From Duganella sp. BJB480 (GTDB taxonomy: Bacteria; Pseudomonadota; Gammaproteobacteria; Burkholderiales; Burkholderiaceae_D), in the NCBI GenBank assembly GCA_003416985.1, contig QVIN01000012.1:162644-226643 (forward strand): DNA of 64,000 nt, in the 5' to 3' direction. The notes beneath the pieces were generated by a model, which did not search any database, was not told the DNA's origin, and worked only from the letters and a program-made list of their open reading frames with translations. Below are positions 20,026-28,848 of this stretch, in pieces. Position numbers and translations under genes: made by a program. Every line of letters begins with the position of its first letter. Within the stretch, counting starts at the first letter, position 1.

Positions 20026-20054
20026 AGCCTATGTTGAATCAGATCAGCTGTCAA
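20026..20054 (-). promoter_or_regulatory. Sigma70-like promoter of the metal-efflux operon
   Basis: On the minus strand TTGACA (20049-20054) and TAGGCT (20026-20031) are separated by exactly 17 bp, and the small exported-protein gene starts about 28 bp downstream. The -35 hexamer is perfect and the -10 is 4/6. No convincing CopR/CusR palindrome was seen. Confidence 0.5.
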
Positions 20055-20068
20055 GGGCGGGCTTAAGA

Positions 20069-22195
20069 TCAGCGCTGCTGTATCTCGTACTGGATACGGA
20101 TAAGCGGACGCTGCGTGTCGGCGGAGCGGCGGATGCTCGCATAGAGTCCGTCATCGTATCGCTGGCCGGAGCGCCGCGCGGACTGCAGTAGATTGCCCAA
20201 CGTCAGGCGCAGCCGGCCGCCGGCCGCCGGCCAGGATGCATAGGCCTCCAGTTCCCGGACGACGCCGGTCTCCTGCACCAGCGACTGCGACGTCCGGGCG
20301 CGCCATCCGCCAACGAAGCGAAAATTTGCGCCGGCGGTGACGCTTTGCGGCATGCGCAAATCGAGTCCGGCGTTGGCCGTCAGCGGCGCCTGGTTGCCGA
20401 GGCGGTTGTCGGGGCCGGCCAGGCCGTCGACGCGCGACCAGTTGCGGCTCAGGTTGGCGCGCAGCTCGACCGTGGAGCCGCCGGCCACTGAAGCCTTGAA
20501 CGGCACGCGCGCGTCGATTTCAACGCCGTGGACATTGGCCACGCCGCCGTTGGCCGGACTGCTGACCCAGACTCCATCCTCTTGCCACAGCCTGAGCTGC
20601 ACAACATCCTGTATGCGCCGCGCATACGCGGACATGCTGACCATGGCATCCCGCGCAAAATAGGACTCCAGCGCCGCGTCCAATCCCCAGGCCAGCTCGG
20701 GGCGCAGCGATGGATTGCCCTGATAGTCCGGCTGCGTCGGTCCATTGTCGTTGTTGACTGTGTAGCGCCGCGGCACCAGGTCGCGCGGCTGCGGCGCCTT
20801 GTAGGTGCGTGCCAGCGCCACGCGCAACTGGTCGCGCTCACTGTCGGGCAGCTTCCAGACCACCTGAGCCACCGGACTCCACACCCGCGATGCGGTCGCG
20901 GCGTCCCCCGGACCCCATGTGCGGGTGTCCAAGCCTTCCCATCGCAGTCCGAGATACGCTTGCAGACGCGGGGTGACGCTCCACTCGTCCTGCGCGAACA
21001 GCGCCAGTTGTTCCACGCTGGCGTTGTAGTCCTGGTCCAGCCTGTACAGGGGAGGGCTGCCGGGCCCCGATGGGCCGGTGTCACGCTGATGGCGGCCCTC
21101 TTCGCGCCGCACATCGGAAGCGTCCCAGCCGATCGCAATGTCATGGCCGGCCATCAGCGGCGCCAGGTATTTGCCGCTGGTGGTGGCGCGGCGCTCGTAG
21201 GCCCGCGAGTCCACCGCGCGGTTCAGCCATGGGGTACCTTGCGCATCGATGCCGTGGAACAGGTAGTCGCCGTCGCGGTGACTCGCCTCGATGCCGGCTT
21301 TCAGCGTCAGCTTGCCGGTCTCGAAGCGCTGCATCCAGCTCAGGTCGGATTTGACCAGCCAGTTCTTGAACACCCCGCGCCAGTTGGAGTCCGGCGACGC
21401 GGTGGGCGCGCCCAGCAGTGTCGTCTCGGACTGCACGCCGCGCGCATCGACATGCGACAAGTCCACCAGGCCTTGCCAGGTCAGCGAATTGCCGCCGTCG
21501 AGTTTGACGTCCGCGCGCGGCGCGGCGCTGAGGCGGCGGGTACGGTTACGGTCATCGTCCTCCAGTCGGCGCAGCGAGGTGCCGCCGGCATCGGTGGTTC
21601 GCTCGTCGGTACCGGTCTGTTGCCTGCTGCGCGACTCGCTGGCGGTGGCGGTGACGCCGTAGCCGACCGCGCCGCTGCGCTCCGTCCATTGGACCGTCGC
21701 CGTGGGACTGGTCTCGCCAGCCTGACGGTCCGCGCTCAGCTTGGCGGTGCGCCGGGGCGCGCCGGCGGCCTTGCGCAAGATGATGTTGATCGATCCGGCC
21801 ACCGATTGTGCGCTGGCGTCCACTTGCGCGCTGCGCTGGATCTCGACGCGCTCGATCAGCTCCGGCGACAGGGTGGCGATGTCGAAGTTGGTGGGCGCCG
21901 GTTGGCCGTCAATCAAAATCTGGGTGTAGCCGCCGCCGAGGCCTCGCATGCGGATTTCGGTGCCGACGATGCTGATGCCCGGTTGACGCTTCAGCGCATC
22001 CGCCAAGGTGGTTTCGCCGTAGCGCTGCAGGTCGTCGCGGCCAACCACGATGCGGCCGACGGCGTCGTCGCGACGCAACTGGCTGCCGCCCGGTCCCCGC
22101 ACCTCGACTTGCGGCAACGGGGGCGTGTCGTCGCCGGCCGCGGCGGCAAAGCTGAGGACGAGAAGGGGAACTGGTCGCAATATGGAGAGGCGCAT
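20069..22195 (-). CDS. TonB-dependent outer-membrane receptor
   Basis: 708 residues. Signal peptide (LLVLSFAAAAG), plug domain with RGLGGGYTQILIDGQP and SINIILRKAAG, then a long beta-barrel with alternating patterns ending in IRIQYEIQQR. It would import a scarce ligand across the outer membrane using TonB energy; the ligand cannot be named from sequence. The ATG at 22195 is chosen because it opens the signal peptide; upstream in-frame sequence is not receptor-like. It is divergent from the LytS-type kinase, which may control it. Confidence 0.88.
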   Translation of the reverse strand: MRLSILRPVPLLVLSFAAAAGDDTPPLPQVEVRGPGGSQLRRDDAVGRIVVGRDDLQRYGETTLADALKRQPGISIVGTEIRMRGLGGGYTQILIDGQPAPTNFDIATLSPELIERVEIQRSAQVDASAQSVAGSINIILRKAAGAPRRTAKLSADRQAGETSPTATVQWTERSGAVGYGVTATASESRSRQQTGTDERTTDAGGTSLRRLEDDDRNRTRRLSAAPRADVKLDGGNSLTWQGLVDLSHVDARGVQSETTLLGAPTASPDSNWRGVFKNWLVKSDLSWMQRFETGKLTLKAGIEASHRDGDYLFHGIDAQGTPWLNRAVDSRAYERRATTSGKYLAPLMAGHDIAIGWDASDVRREEGRHQRDTGPSGPGSPPLYRLDQDYNASVEQLALFAQDEWSVTPRLQAYLGLRWEGLDTRTWGPGDAATASRVWSPVAQVVWKLPDSERDQLRVALARTYKAPQPRDLVPRRYTVNNDNGPTQPDYQGNPSLRPELAWGLDAALESYFARDAMVSMSAYARRIQDVVQLRLWQEDGVWVSSPANGGVANVHGVEIDARVPFKASVAGGSTVELRANLSRNWSRVDGLAGPDNRLGNQAPLTANAGLDLRMPQSVTAGANFRFVGGWRARTSQSLVQETGVVRELEAYASWPAAGGRLRLTLGNLLQSARRSGQRYDDGLYASIRRSADTQRPLIRIQYEIQQR

Positions 22196-22352
22196 GATGG
22201 TGGTGACGGAAGTTGAAGAGCCGCCAGCGTAGCCGACGGTCTGCGGTCCCTCTAGCGGCGTGTGATGAGTGCCCGCGCCTGTGGGATGAAGCGGCAGCCA
22301 TCCGCACAATTCGGACTGTTATACTCCGCCACAAATATTGATATCGCTGCCC

Positions 22353-23429
22353 ATGTCCGTAAAATCCCGCGCGTTTCTGACTAACTTCGGCCTCTGGACG
22401 CTGCTGTGCGCAGTCGCAGGGGTGAGCACCTACGGCGATGCGGCGCATGACCGCGATTTCCGCAGCTACTGGATGATGACGCTGGGTTGGTGGTGCGGCT
22501 ATGCGGTGATGATGGTGCAAAGCTACGTGCTGTACCTGATCTATCAACGCCATCCTCGCTGGCTCGGCACCCGGCGCCTCATCGTGCGCGGCTATCTGCT
22601 GTACATGACGTTGTGCTGGCCGGTGGCCATGCTCGGCCTTGCCTTCCGGCGCTGCTTCAAGTTCGACCTGACGCCCAACCTGGCCAACGCCTGGCACTAC
22701 TGGATTTCAATGGATAAATTCGAGTGGTTTGTGGTGTTTATCCTGTTGACCCTGGCATTTGGTGTCGTGGTGGCCGGCTTGCTGTGGCAGCAGCGGCAGC
22801 AGCAGACCCGCGAGCTGGCCGCCATGCGCTTGTCGCTGGAGCGGCAGCGATTGGCTGCGTTGCGCGGGCAGCTGGAACCGCATTTCATCTTCAATACGCT
22901 CAGTGCGATCGGCGCCATGGTGAGGACCGACGACAAGCCTGTCGCGCTGGACGGACTGTCGCGCTTCGGCGACCTGCTGCAGTATGCGTTGTTGAGCAGT
23001 GAGCGAGACTGGGTCAGCCTGAAACAGGAGCTGCGGTTCGTGCTGGATTATCTGGAATTGCAGCATCTGCGATTTGGTGCCCGGCTACGCGTCGGCATCG
23101 AGGGAGAGCATGTGCTGGATGAGGAAGTGGAGTGTCCGCCCATGCTGCTGCAGCCCCTGGTCGAAAACGCCTTGCGGCATGATCTCGAATGCCATGGCGG
23201 CAGCAGCGATATCAGTGTCACCTTCGCGCGCGAAGGCGCGTTTTTGCTGGTCAGCGTCAGCAATCCGATCTTCGACCAGGTGGCGCCGACTGCGGGACTG
23301 GGGATCGGCCTGCGGGGAATCCGGGCCCGGCTGCTGCTTGCCTACGGCAACCTGGCTTCGCTGGAGACCGCGCGGATCGACGGGCGGTTCGTCGCCGGAC
23401 TACGGCTCCCATGGCAAGTGATGGACTGA
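22353..23429 (+). CDS. LytS/AlgZ-type membrane sensor histidine kinase
   Basis: 358 residues. Four membrane segments lie in the first ~150 residues (for example YAVMMVQSYVLYLIY and FVVFILLTLAFGVVVAGLLW). The His_kinase domain follows, with phosphoacceptor in LEPHFIFNTLSAIGAM near residue 180, and a C-terminal HATPase with TAGLGIGLRGIRARL. Kinases of this class pair with LytTR regulators, one of which starts 2 bp after the stop. Confidence 0.88.
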   Translation: MSVKSRAFLTNFGLWTLLCAVAGVSTYGDAAHDRDFRSYWMMTLGWWCGYAVMMVQSYVLYLIYQRHPRWLGTRRLIVRGYLLYMTLCWPVAMLGLAFRRCFKFDLTPNLANAWHYWISMDKFEWFVVFILLTLAFGVVVAGLLWQQRQQQTRELAAMRLSLERQRLAALRGQLEPHFIFNTLSAIGAMVRTDDKPVALDGLSRFGDLLQYALLSSERDWVSLKQELRFVLDYLELQHLRFGARLRVGIEGEHVLDEEVECPPMLLQPLVENALRHDLECHGGSSDISVTFAREGAFLLVSVSNPIFDQVAPTAGLGIGLRGIRARLLLAYGNLASLETARIDGRFVAGLRLPWQVMD

Positions 23430-23431
23430 GC

Positions 23432-24196
23432 ATGACTTTTAAAACTCTGATTGTGGACGACGAGGCCCACGCTCGTACCAATCTACGGCTGGCGCTTGCG
23501 CCGCTGGCCGAATGGGAGGTGGCGGGCGAATGCCCAAGCGCGGCCAGTGCCCGCGACTTTCTGCAAACGAAAGAAGTGGACCTGATACTGCTGGATGTGC
23601 AGATGCCGCAAGAGTCCGGGCTGGAAATGGCGCGTTCCCTGAGCCAGCGGGAATTGCCGCCGCTGATAGTCTTCGCGACCGCGCATCGAGGACATGCCCT
23701 CGATGCCTTCGATGTCCATGCCCTGGACTATATCGTCAAGCCCGTTAATGAGCCGCGCCTGCACCAAGCGATCGCCCGCGCCCAGGTGCTGCTGGAACAA
23801 CGCGCCACGTATGCCCGCGCCTTGCGCCAGTTCACCGATCCCGTCCCCGGGTTCTGGAGTGAATTGATCGTCAGGTCGGTAGGGCGGATGGACCGGGTCG
23901 CCTTGAACGATGTGCGCTGGATCGAGACCGCCGGCAACTACGTCGAGCTGCATCTGGCGGACGGCACACTGCTGCACCGCACGACGCTCACCGAACTGGT
24001 CCGGTACCTGGATCCGGACGAATTCTTGCGCATCCATCGCCGCATCCTGGTCAGGCGCGATCAGGTGGTCGGCGTGCGCCAGGGGCAGGAGAGCAGCTAC
24101 ATGGCAGCGCTGCGCTGTGGCCGGTTGTTGCCGATCAGTGAGAGTTACTGGGCCGCGGTCAAGTTGGCTTTAGGTCGCGGCAATCTCCTGCCGTGA
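23432..24196 (+). CDS. LytTR-family response regulator
   Basis: 254 residues. N-terminal receiver domain with acidic pair VDDEAH, phosphoacceptor Asp in LILLDVQMP and conserved Lys in LDYIVKPVNE, then a C-terminal LytTR DNA-binding domain (VRWIETAGNYVELHLADG ... FLRIHRRILVRRDQV). It would be phosphorylated by the kinase encoded immediately upstream and bind DNA repeats at target promoters. Candidate target: the divergent TonB receptor gene. Confidence 0.9.
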   Translation: MTFKTLIVDDEAHARTNLRLALAPLAEWEVAGECPSAASARDFLQTKEVDLILLDVQMPQESGLEMARSLSQRELPPLIVFATAHRGHALDAFDVHALDYIVKPVNEPRLHQAIARAQVLLEQRATYARALRQFTDPVPGFWSELIVRSVGRMDRVALNDVRWIETAGNYVELHLADGTLLHRTTLTELVRYLDPDEFLRIHRRILVRRDQVVGVRQGQESSYMAALRCGRLLPISESYWAAVKLALGRGNLLP

Positions 24197-24311
24197 GCGG
24201 CGTCCGGTCCGCGCGGAAAATAGTAGTATTTGCACATGCCAGCATTCCCCGTCGGAGACGAGGGGCAGGCCCCAGGGCGTTAATGCTGATATGCGGGGAG
24301 AGCCAGTCAAT

Positions 24312-25787
24312 ATGTTCACCATTCCAGATGCGCGGTTGCAGGCGCTCAGCCGCGCCAGCCGGGACCAATTCATCGACCGCCTGATGGACCGGTTACGCTG
24401 CGATTTCCCGGCCACAGCAGGCGACCTGGGCAGTGACGAGCTGCACCGGCGAGTGGACCAGGCCATTGAGCGCGCCGCCGGTTTTCAACTGCTCAGCCAA
24501 CAACAGGCCGGCCGGTACATCAACTTGGCGGCGGTCTATGGCTGGGAGTTCGACCGCGATCCGGCCTTGTCCTGGATGCGCGCCATCCTCACCGATACCA
24601 TCCTGCCCCGGCCGGAAGAACGCCTGGACCGGCTGATGGAAACCTGCCTGCACCGGCAACGCACCGAAGAACACAACCGGCTCCTGCATCGGCAACTGGG
24701 ATGGGCGCCGGCCATGGCTGCCGGGACAACCGCGCCACCGGACCATCGCGGATTGCCCCTGGCCGAAGCCGACCAGGCGGCCCGGGCGCACCACGGCCAC
24801 CAAATCGTGGGCGCCGTCGCCATGCCATGTCCCGGCGCCGGGACTGGCGAAGACAAGCTGATGGAAATCGTCGTCACAGGCGACGATGACGCCGGACTGG
24901 ATGGCATCGACCTGATGATCGTGCGAGGCGATGGCCAGGTTCTGACCGGCAAAACAGGGCCGACAGGGCGGTACAGATTCACCGGCCTCCCTCCCGGCAA
25001 TTACAAATTGTGCTTGCCGGCGCTGGACGCCGATGCATGGGGTGTCAAAACCATACGCGCCCTCCCGGACACGGCATCGCGCGGTACAGGTAAGGCAACC
25101 TGGACAACCGCGCCCGATCCCGCCCCGCAAGATGACAAGCGCCACCTCATTGTGCCAGGCGAATGCATCGGAAAAATCGCGGAATACTACGGTTTTTTCC
25201 CCCGTACGATTTGGGATCACCCTGCCAACGCGGACCTGAAACATCGGCGGCACGACAACATGTACGTATTATTCGAGGGCGACGTGGTGGCAATCCCGGC
25301 CAAGCGCATGAAACTGGAGAGCGTGGCGGCCGGGGACCAGGTCATCGTTCAGCGGCGCGGGGTCCCGGAGCACCTGCGCATCCGCTTCCTCGACCACATG
25401 CGTCGCCCACGGGCTGGCGTGCCGTATTTTCTCAGCGTTGCAACGGATAGCGGCATCCCGGTGCCCGACGTCCTGGGCGAAACCGATGCGGGCGGCTTTG
25501 TCGATCAACCCATCGCTCCCAGCGCCATCCACGCCACCATCATTCTCCAACCCGGCCCGATGGAGGAAGTTCACGAATTTGACATCGGTTATGTCGATCC
25601 GATTGATACGGTTTCCGGCTGGCTGGCCCGCCTGAATAACCTGGGATATGGCTGCGGCATCGCCGCCGAAGAAGACGGGATCCTGATCGATGCGGTCAAG
25701 GCGTTCCAGCGCAAGTGGGGGTTGGCCGAAACCGGCATCATGGATGAGCCAACGCGCGGCCGGCTGCTGCAGGCACATGGATCCTGA
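24312..25787 (+). CDS. LysM-like / peptidoglycan-binding protein, putative secretion-system accessory
   Basis: 491 residues, no signal peptide. The N-terminal ~125 residues (RDQFIDRLMDRLRCDFPA ... YGWEFDRDPALSW) resemble an uncharacterised domain I associate with genes next to VgrG and PAAR effectors of type VI secretion systems. Then come a carboxypeptidase-regulatory-like beta fold (about 190-240, GPTGRYRFTGLPPGNYKL), a LysM-like segment (about 276-335, GECIGKIAEYYGF), and a C-terminal PG_binding_1 repeat (about 443-491, LIDAVKAFQRKWGLAETG). It probably accompanies or delivers the protein encoded 77 bp downstream. The ATG at 24312 is preferred to an upstream ATG at 24291. Confidence 0.65.
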   Translation: MFTIPDARLQALSRASRDQFIDRLMDRLRCDFPATAGDLGSDELHRRVDQAIERAAGFQLLSQQQAGRYINLAAVYGWEFDRDPALSWMRAILTDTILPRPEERLDRLMETCLHRQRTEEHNRLLHRQLGWAPAMAAGTTAPPDHRGLPLAEADQAARAHHGHQIVGAVAMPCPGAGTGEDKLMEIVVTGDDDAGLDGIDLMIVRGDGQVLTGKTGPTGRYRFTGLPPGNYKLCLPALDADAWGVKTIRALPDTASRGTGKATWTTAPDPAPQDDKRHLIVPGECIGKIAEYYGFFPRTIWDHPANADLKHRRHDNMYVLFEGDVVAIPAKRMKLESVAAGDQVIVQRRGVPEHLRIRFLDHMRRPRAGVPYFLSVATDSGIPVPDVLGETDAGGFVDQPIAPSAIHATIILQPGPMEEVHEFDIGYVDPIDTVSGWLARLNNLGYGCGIAAEEDGILIDAVKAFQRKWGLAETGIMDEPTRGRLLQAHGS

Positions 25788-25864
25788 ACCAATCCACGGG
25801 CTTGGGCGCTGGCGCAATCCTGATCTGGCAGCCAGCGAGGTGGCCATTCTAGCGGAGTGCAAAA

Positions 25865-27883
25865 ATGCCAAAATGTGAGCGCTGCAAAGAGGCCGAGGCA
25901 ACCACCAATTCAATTTACTGTCCGGCATGCCTCGAATTGGAAAACAATCCGCAGACCTATCTCATCAAAGGCGCCCAGCAGCGGCAGCGCTATATTGGAT
26001 TGGAAGGCCGCCATTTCGAGGACAATGCGCGCTATCTGGACAACATGATCGCGGCCTATGACAAGGAAGTCGGGGTGGGCAGTGATGCCTCCCACATACC
26101 ATTGGCACACGGAAAGAAAGCGAAATCGTTCGGCGGCACCGCCTCCCGAACAGTTGTCAACACAGTGGAGCCGGACGAAAGAATTCGTGCCGCAATATTA
26201 TTCATCCCCTTCGATGCGAACCAGGGGGACGGGCGCACCGAGGGATTCAGGAAACACGGCGCGGGAACGGTGACACTGGTGCAACGCCAGGACGGAACGA
26301 AAGAAATAGTCCAGTCCAGCATACCGGAGTTGACAGAAGACATCGAAGCCGGAAATGCCCCCGGCTGGAGCCGGGTCACTCGGATCAAGCAATGGGAAAA
26401 ATCTGACAAGGTAAAGAGTAATGTCAAGCGGCTCGGCTTTGGAACGCCGACATACAAGAAAAAAGGCGGCAAGGAGGCTATCCGAACCAAGATCGCAGGC
26501 GTGGGCGTTGCGCGCTTCTGTGAATACCTGTTAAAGGACAGGCTGAGACGTCTTGGCCTGTTCAAAGGGGCGACTTTTGCCCAGGGCTTACCGCGTATCG
26601 TCGTCCTTTCAGAGAACCTGTTCGTCGGCCTGGACGACAATCTAGCCGACGGTTGGCCAGCAAGCCTGAAAACCGACCTCGGTGTCGAGTATAGGCGCAT
26701 CCCCGTTACCGGCAAGGCGCCCACGTTGCAGGTGCAGCAGATGTGCGCTTACCAGTGTTGCGTTCCCAATCTGAAAACCTTCGCGGGAGTTAGTGTCACC
26801 GCCGAATGGCAGGGACGCAAAGCGAAAGTGCAGAAAAAAGCGGCGAAGGATGAGACGTGGTTGATTCTTGAACTCACAATCAACGGGAAAACCATGAGAA
26901 TCGGATGTGTGCATCTCAGTGCCGATAACGTGTCTCTGGATCCCAACGCAGCCGAGCCGGTGTTGAAGGAAGTCATAAAATTTGCAAAAAAAATGTGTTT
27001 GGATGCGATATTGGGCGATATGAACTTGAACGTCAGTTCATATCCAGGTGGAATGTTTCCTTCATTAATAGAAATCGCTCCCGACTATGCCAGGCCCTCA
27101 TCCGCCCACGATAAAGATGGCGAAGAGGAGGTCAAGGACGGGGGGAGCGAAGAAAACGAAGAGAACGAAGAAAGCAAAGAAAGCGACGATCACGCCACCT
27201 CGTCATCATCCATCCCGGCGGCCTCGGTCGCCAGCGATACCAGCTCGTCCTTGGATACCAGCGCATCGTCGTCCAGCGGGCCGGGCAACCCCGGCGCGGA
27301 CACGGACACGCTGCCCGCCACCGCCTTGAAAATTGGCCTGCAAACCAGCAGCGGCAGCGGCACCCAGCTGTACATGGGTGGACTGCTTATACATGAGCGC
27401 ATCGAATTCGGCGGAACGATCATCAACGCAGGGACCGCCTCGCTTCCGCTCTATGCCAAAAGCCTGGGCACCGGGGTGATCGATCCCACCCAGAAATCGT
27501 GGATGCAAGCCGAAGATGCCGCCAACCATGGGGACATGCAAGTCGACGATGAAATCTATTCCGATCATCCATCCATTTACGCCGACTACATCTTAAAGGT
27601 AGAGGCCACGGAACAAAAAAGCCAGTTCGCCTCGACGTCTTCCTCCAGCATGCCATCCATTGAGGAATCCAAGGAGGATGGCGACGAGGAAGATAGTGAC
27701 GAGGAAGACGGTGGGGAAGCGTCCGATGAGGAATCCGACGAAGCGTACCGCCAGCATATCAGCAAAAAAAGCAAAGCGGAGCATGGTGCGATCACCACGG
27801 CAACCGACTATGCCGGGAAAAGCCCAGGAGCGTCCGACTCGGACGATGTGGAGCAGGGTGAGGACGACCCCATGGACGGCTAG
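25865..27883 (+). CDS. EEP (DNase I-like) fold protein, candidate effector
   Basis: 672 residues. N-terminal Cys clusters CERC and CPAC (residues 4-22) suggest a small zinc ribbon. The catalytic signature of the endonuclease/exonuclease/phosphatase superfamily is visible: Glu near 250 (VLSENLFVG), His 350 (CVHLSADN), GDMN at 384-387 and SDH at 566-568 followed by PSIYADYIL. The GDMN and SDH motifs are separated by ~180 residues including a Ser/Glu/Asp-rich linker (411-485), and residues 590-672 form a very acidic tail. It may cut nucleic acid or a phosphoester in a target. GGAG precedes the ATG. No immunity gene follows; IS debris does. Confidence 0.65.
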   Translation: MPKCERCKEAEATTNSIYCPACLELENNPQTYLIKGAQQRQRYIGLEGRHFEDNARYLDNMIAAYDKEVGVGSDASHIPLAHGKKAKSFGGTASRTVVNTVEPDERIRAAILFIPFDANQGDGRTEGFRKHGAGTVTLVQRQDGTKEIVQSSIPELTEDIEAGNAPGWSRVTRIKQWEKSDKVKSNVKRLGFGTPTYKKKGGKEAIRTKIAGVGVARFCEYLLKDRLRRLGLFKGATFAQGLPRIVVLSENLFVGLDDNLADGWPASLKTDLGVEYRRIPVTGKAPTLQVQQMCAYQCCVPNLKTFAGVSVTAEWQGRKAKVQKKAAKDETWLILELTINGKTMRIGCVHLSADNVSLDPNAAEPVLKEVIKFAKKMCLDAILGDMNLNVSSYPGGMFPSLIEIAPDYARPSSAHDKDGEEEVKDGGSEENEENEESKESDDHATSSSSIPAASVASDTSSSLDTSASSSSGPGNPGADTDTLPATALKIGLQTSSGSGTQLYMGGLLIHERIEFGGTIINAGTASLPLYAKSLGTGVIDPTQKSWMQAEDAANHGDMQVDDEIYSDHPSIYADYILKVEATEQKSQFASTSSSSMPSIEESKEDGDEEDSDEEDGGEASDEESDEAYRQHISKKSKAEHGAITTATDYAGKSPGASDSDDVEQGEDDPMDG

Positions 27884-27995
27884 CATGTAGTGCGCCGACA
27901 GCATTTTGAGCGATCTTGTTGGCGCCGAATCAATACTGACCCACCATGCCGATCGAATCATGGTCATCTGGCGTTCTATCGCCAGTCTTGCGTTT

Positions 27996-28124
27996 CTATT
28001 CTCGCGCCTTGATCCTGCTCTTAGCCGCCATGCTGCTGTGCTGGAAGCGATATGACTCGTTGCCCGTCTCCACGATGTGGCAGTGGCGAGTGAGCCGGTC
28101 GAAGATGGTATGCACATCATTCAC
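27996..28124 (-). pseudogene. 3' remnant of IS21-family istB
   Basis: The minus strand from 28124 encodes 42 residues ending in a TAG at 27996. They contain RLTRHCHIVETGNESYRFQH, the characteristic C-terminus of IS21-family IstB helper ATPases. Everything upstream of residue 1 of this fragment, including Walker motifs, is missing. Sequence between 27884 and 27995 (with TCAATACTGACCCACC near 27940) may belong to the right end of the same element. Non-functional scar. Confidence 0.8.
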
Positions 28125-28544
28125 CTCTTAAATTAGCCACTTCCGGTATCGATCCACTCCGATTTCAAAATCAAAAAATCTTTGTTAATTGCGTTTTAAC
28201 CGCAATTTTCTGGGTAAATCTCGGATTTTTCTGCCAGTGTGACCAGTTTTGGTATCGTTAGCCTGCCAACCGGCTTGCTGTAGAGAGTGATATATGTGCA
28301 AATATCAAAATAGCGGTTGCGGGGATCAGACAACTGTTTGCACATGAATCACATATCCTTTGCAGCCCCCTACCGGAGGTGATTTTTGCTTGACTACTGC
28401 GAAATGCGGCCATTAAATAAAAAATGACCGACATAAGTCGGCCATTTCGCAGGAGATACTACCTCAGATACCAATAGTAATCATCACTTGTTCCGATCAC
28501 GCCAATGACCGGAACGGTGGCGTATCCCAGTTCATACCTCGCCA
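28125..28544. other. AT-rich non-coding stretch
   Basis: About 420 bp with low GC and no supported gene. It contains the hairpins described separately and a near-palindromic pair of ATATGTGCAAA / TTTGCACAT segments around 28290-28345. It may be a recombination or attachment region belonging to the nearby tyrosine recombinase, but no att core could be demonstrated. Confidence 0.4.
28423..28446 (-). terminator. Rho-independent terminator for leftward transcription
   Basis: On the minus strand AATGGCCGAC and GTCGGTCATT pair (one G-U) around a TTAT loop and are followed by a T-rich run. It lies about 400 bp beyond the integrase stop, and would end leftward transcripts from that operon. An outer, imperfect inverted repeat (28397-28411 with 28440-28452) surrounds it. 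Confidence 0.6.
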
Positions 28545-28748
28545 GTGCCCGACTTCGTTTTATGTGTGCAGATGGACGCTGCTAACGCTGGTGTCATGGG
28601 GTACTACTTGATTCCCGTCGTGGACTTTACCCAGGGCCACATCATCTTGCGTGGGGAGCATCCCGACGATAGGGGGCAATACCGGCATCAAACCTTGGCC
28701 TCGATATTCGGACTGGGTGCGTCGGAAAGTGGTGAAGCGCGGAGATAG
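28545..28748 (+). CDS. Hypothetical protein or gene remnant
   Basis: 67 residues from a GTG; the frame is open back to 28509, so similarity could begin earlier. It contains PDFVLCVQMDAANAGVMGYY and IFGLGASE. The composition looks like the conserved C-terminal end of a larger protein, possibly a site-specific recombinase, rather than a complete small protein, but this is unproven. No good ribosome-binding site is present. Confidence 0.35.
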   Translation: MPDFVLCVQMDAANAGVMGYYLIPVVDFTQGHIILRGEHPDDRGQYRHQTLASIFGLGASESGEARR

Positions 28749-28848
28749 TCTCAGGTAGACTGGCTTCATCTCAGACGATGGTCGTCAGATCAAGTCGCGA
28801 TCACTACACTTAATCAATGGGAAGTGATAGCACTACTGTGTCCACATG

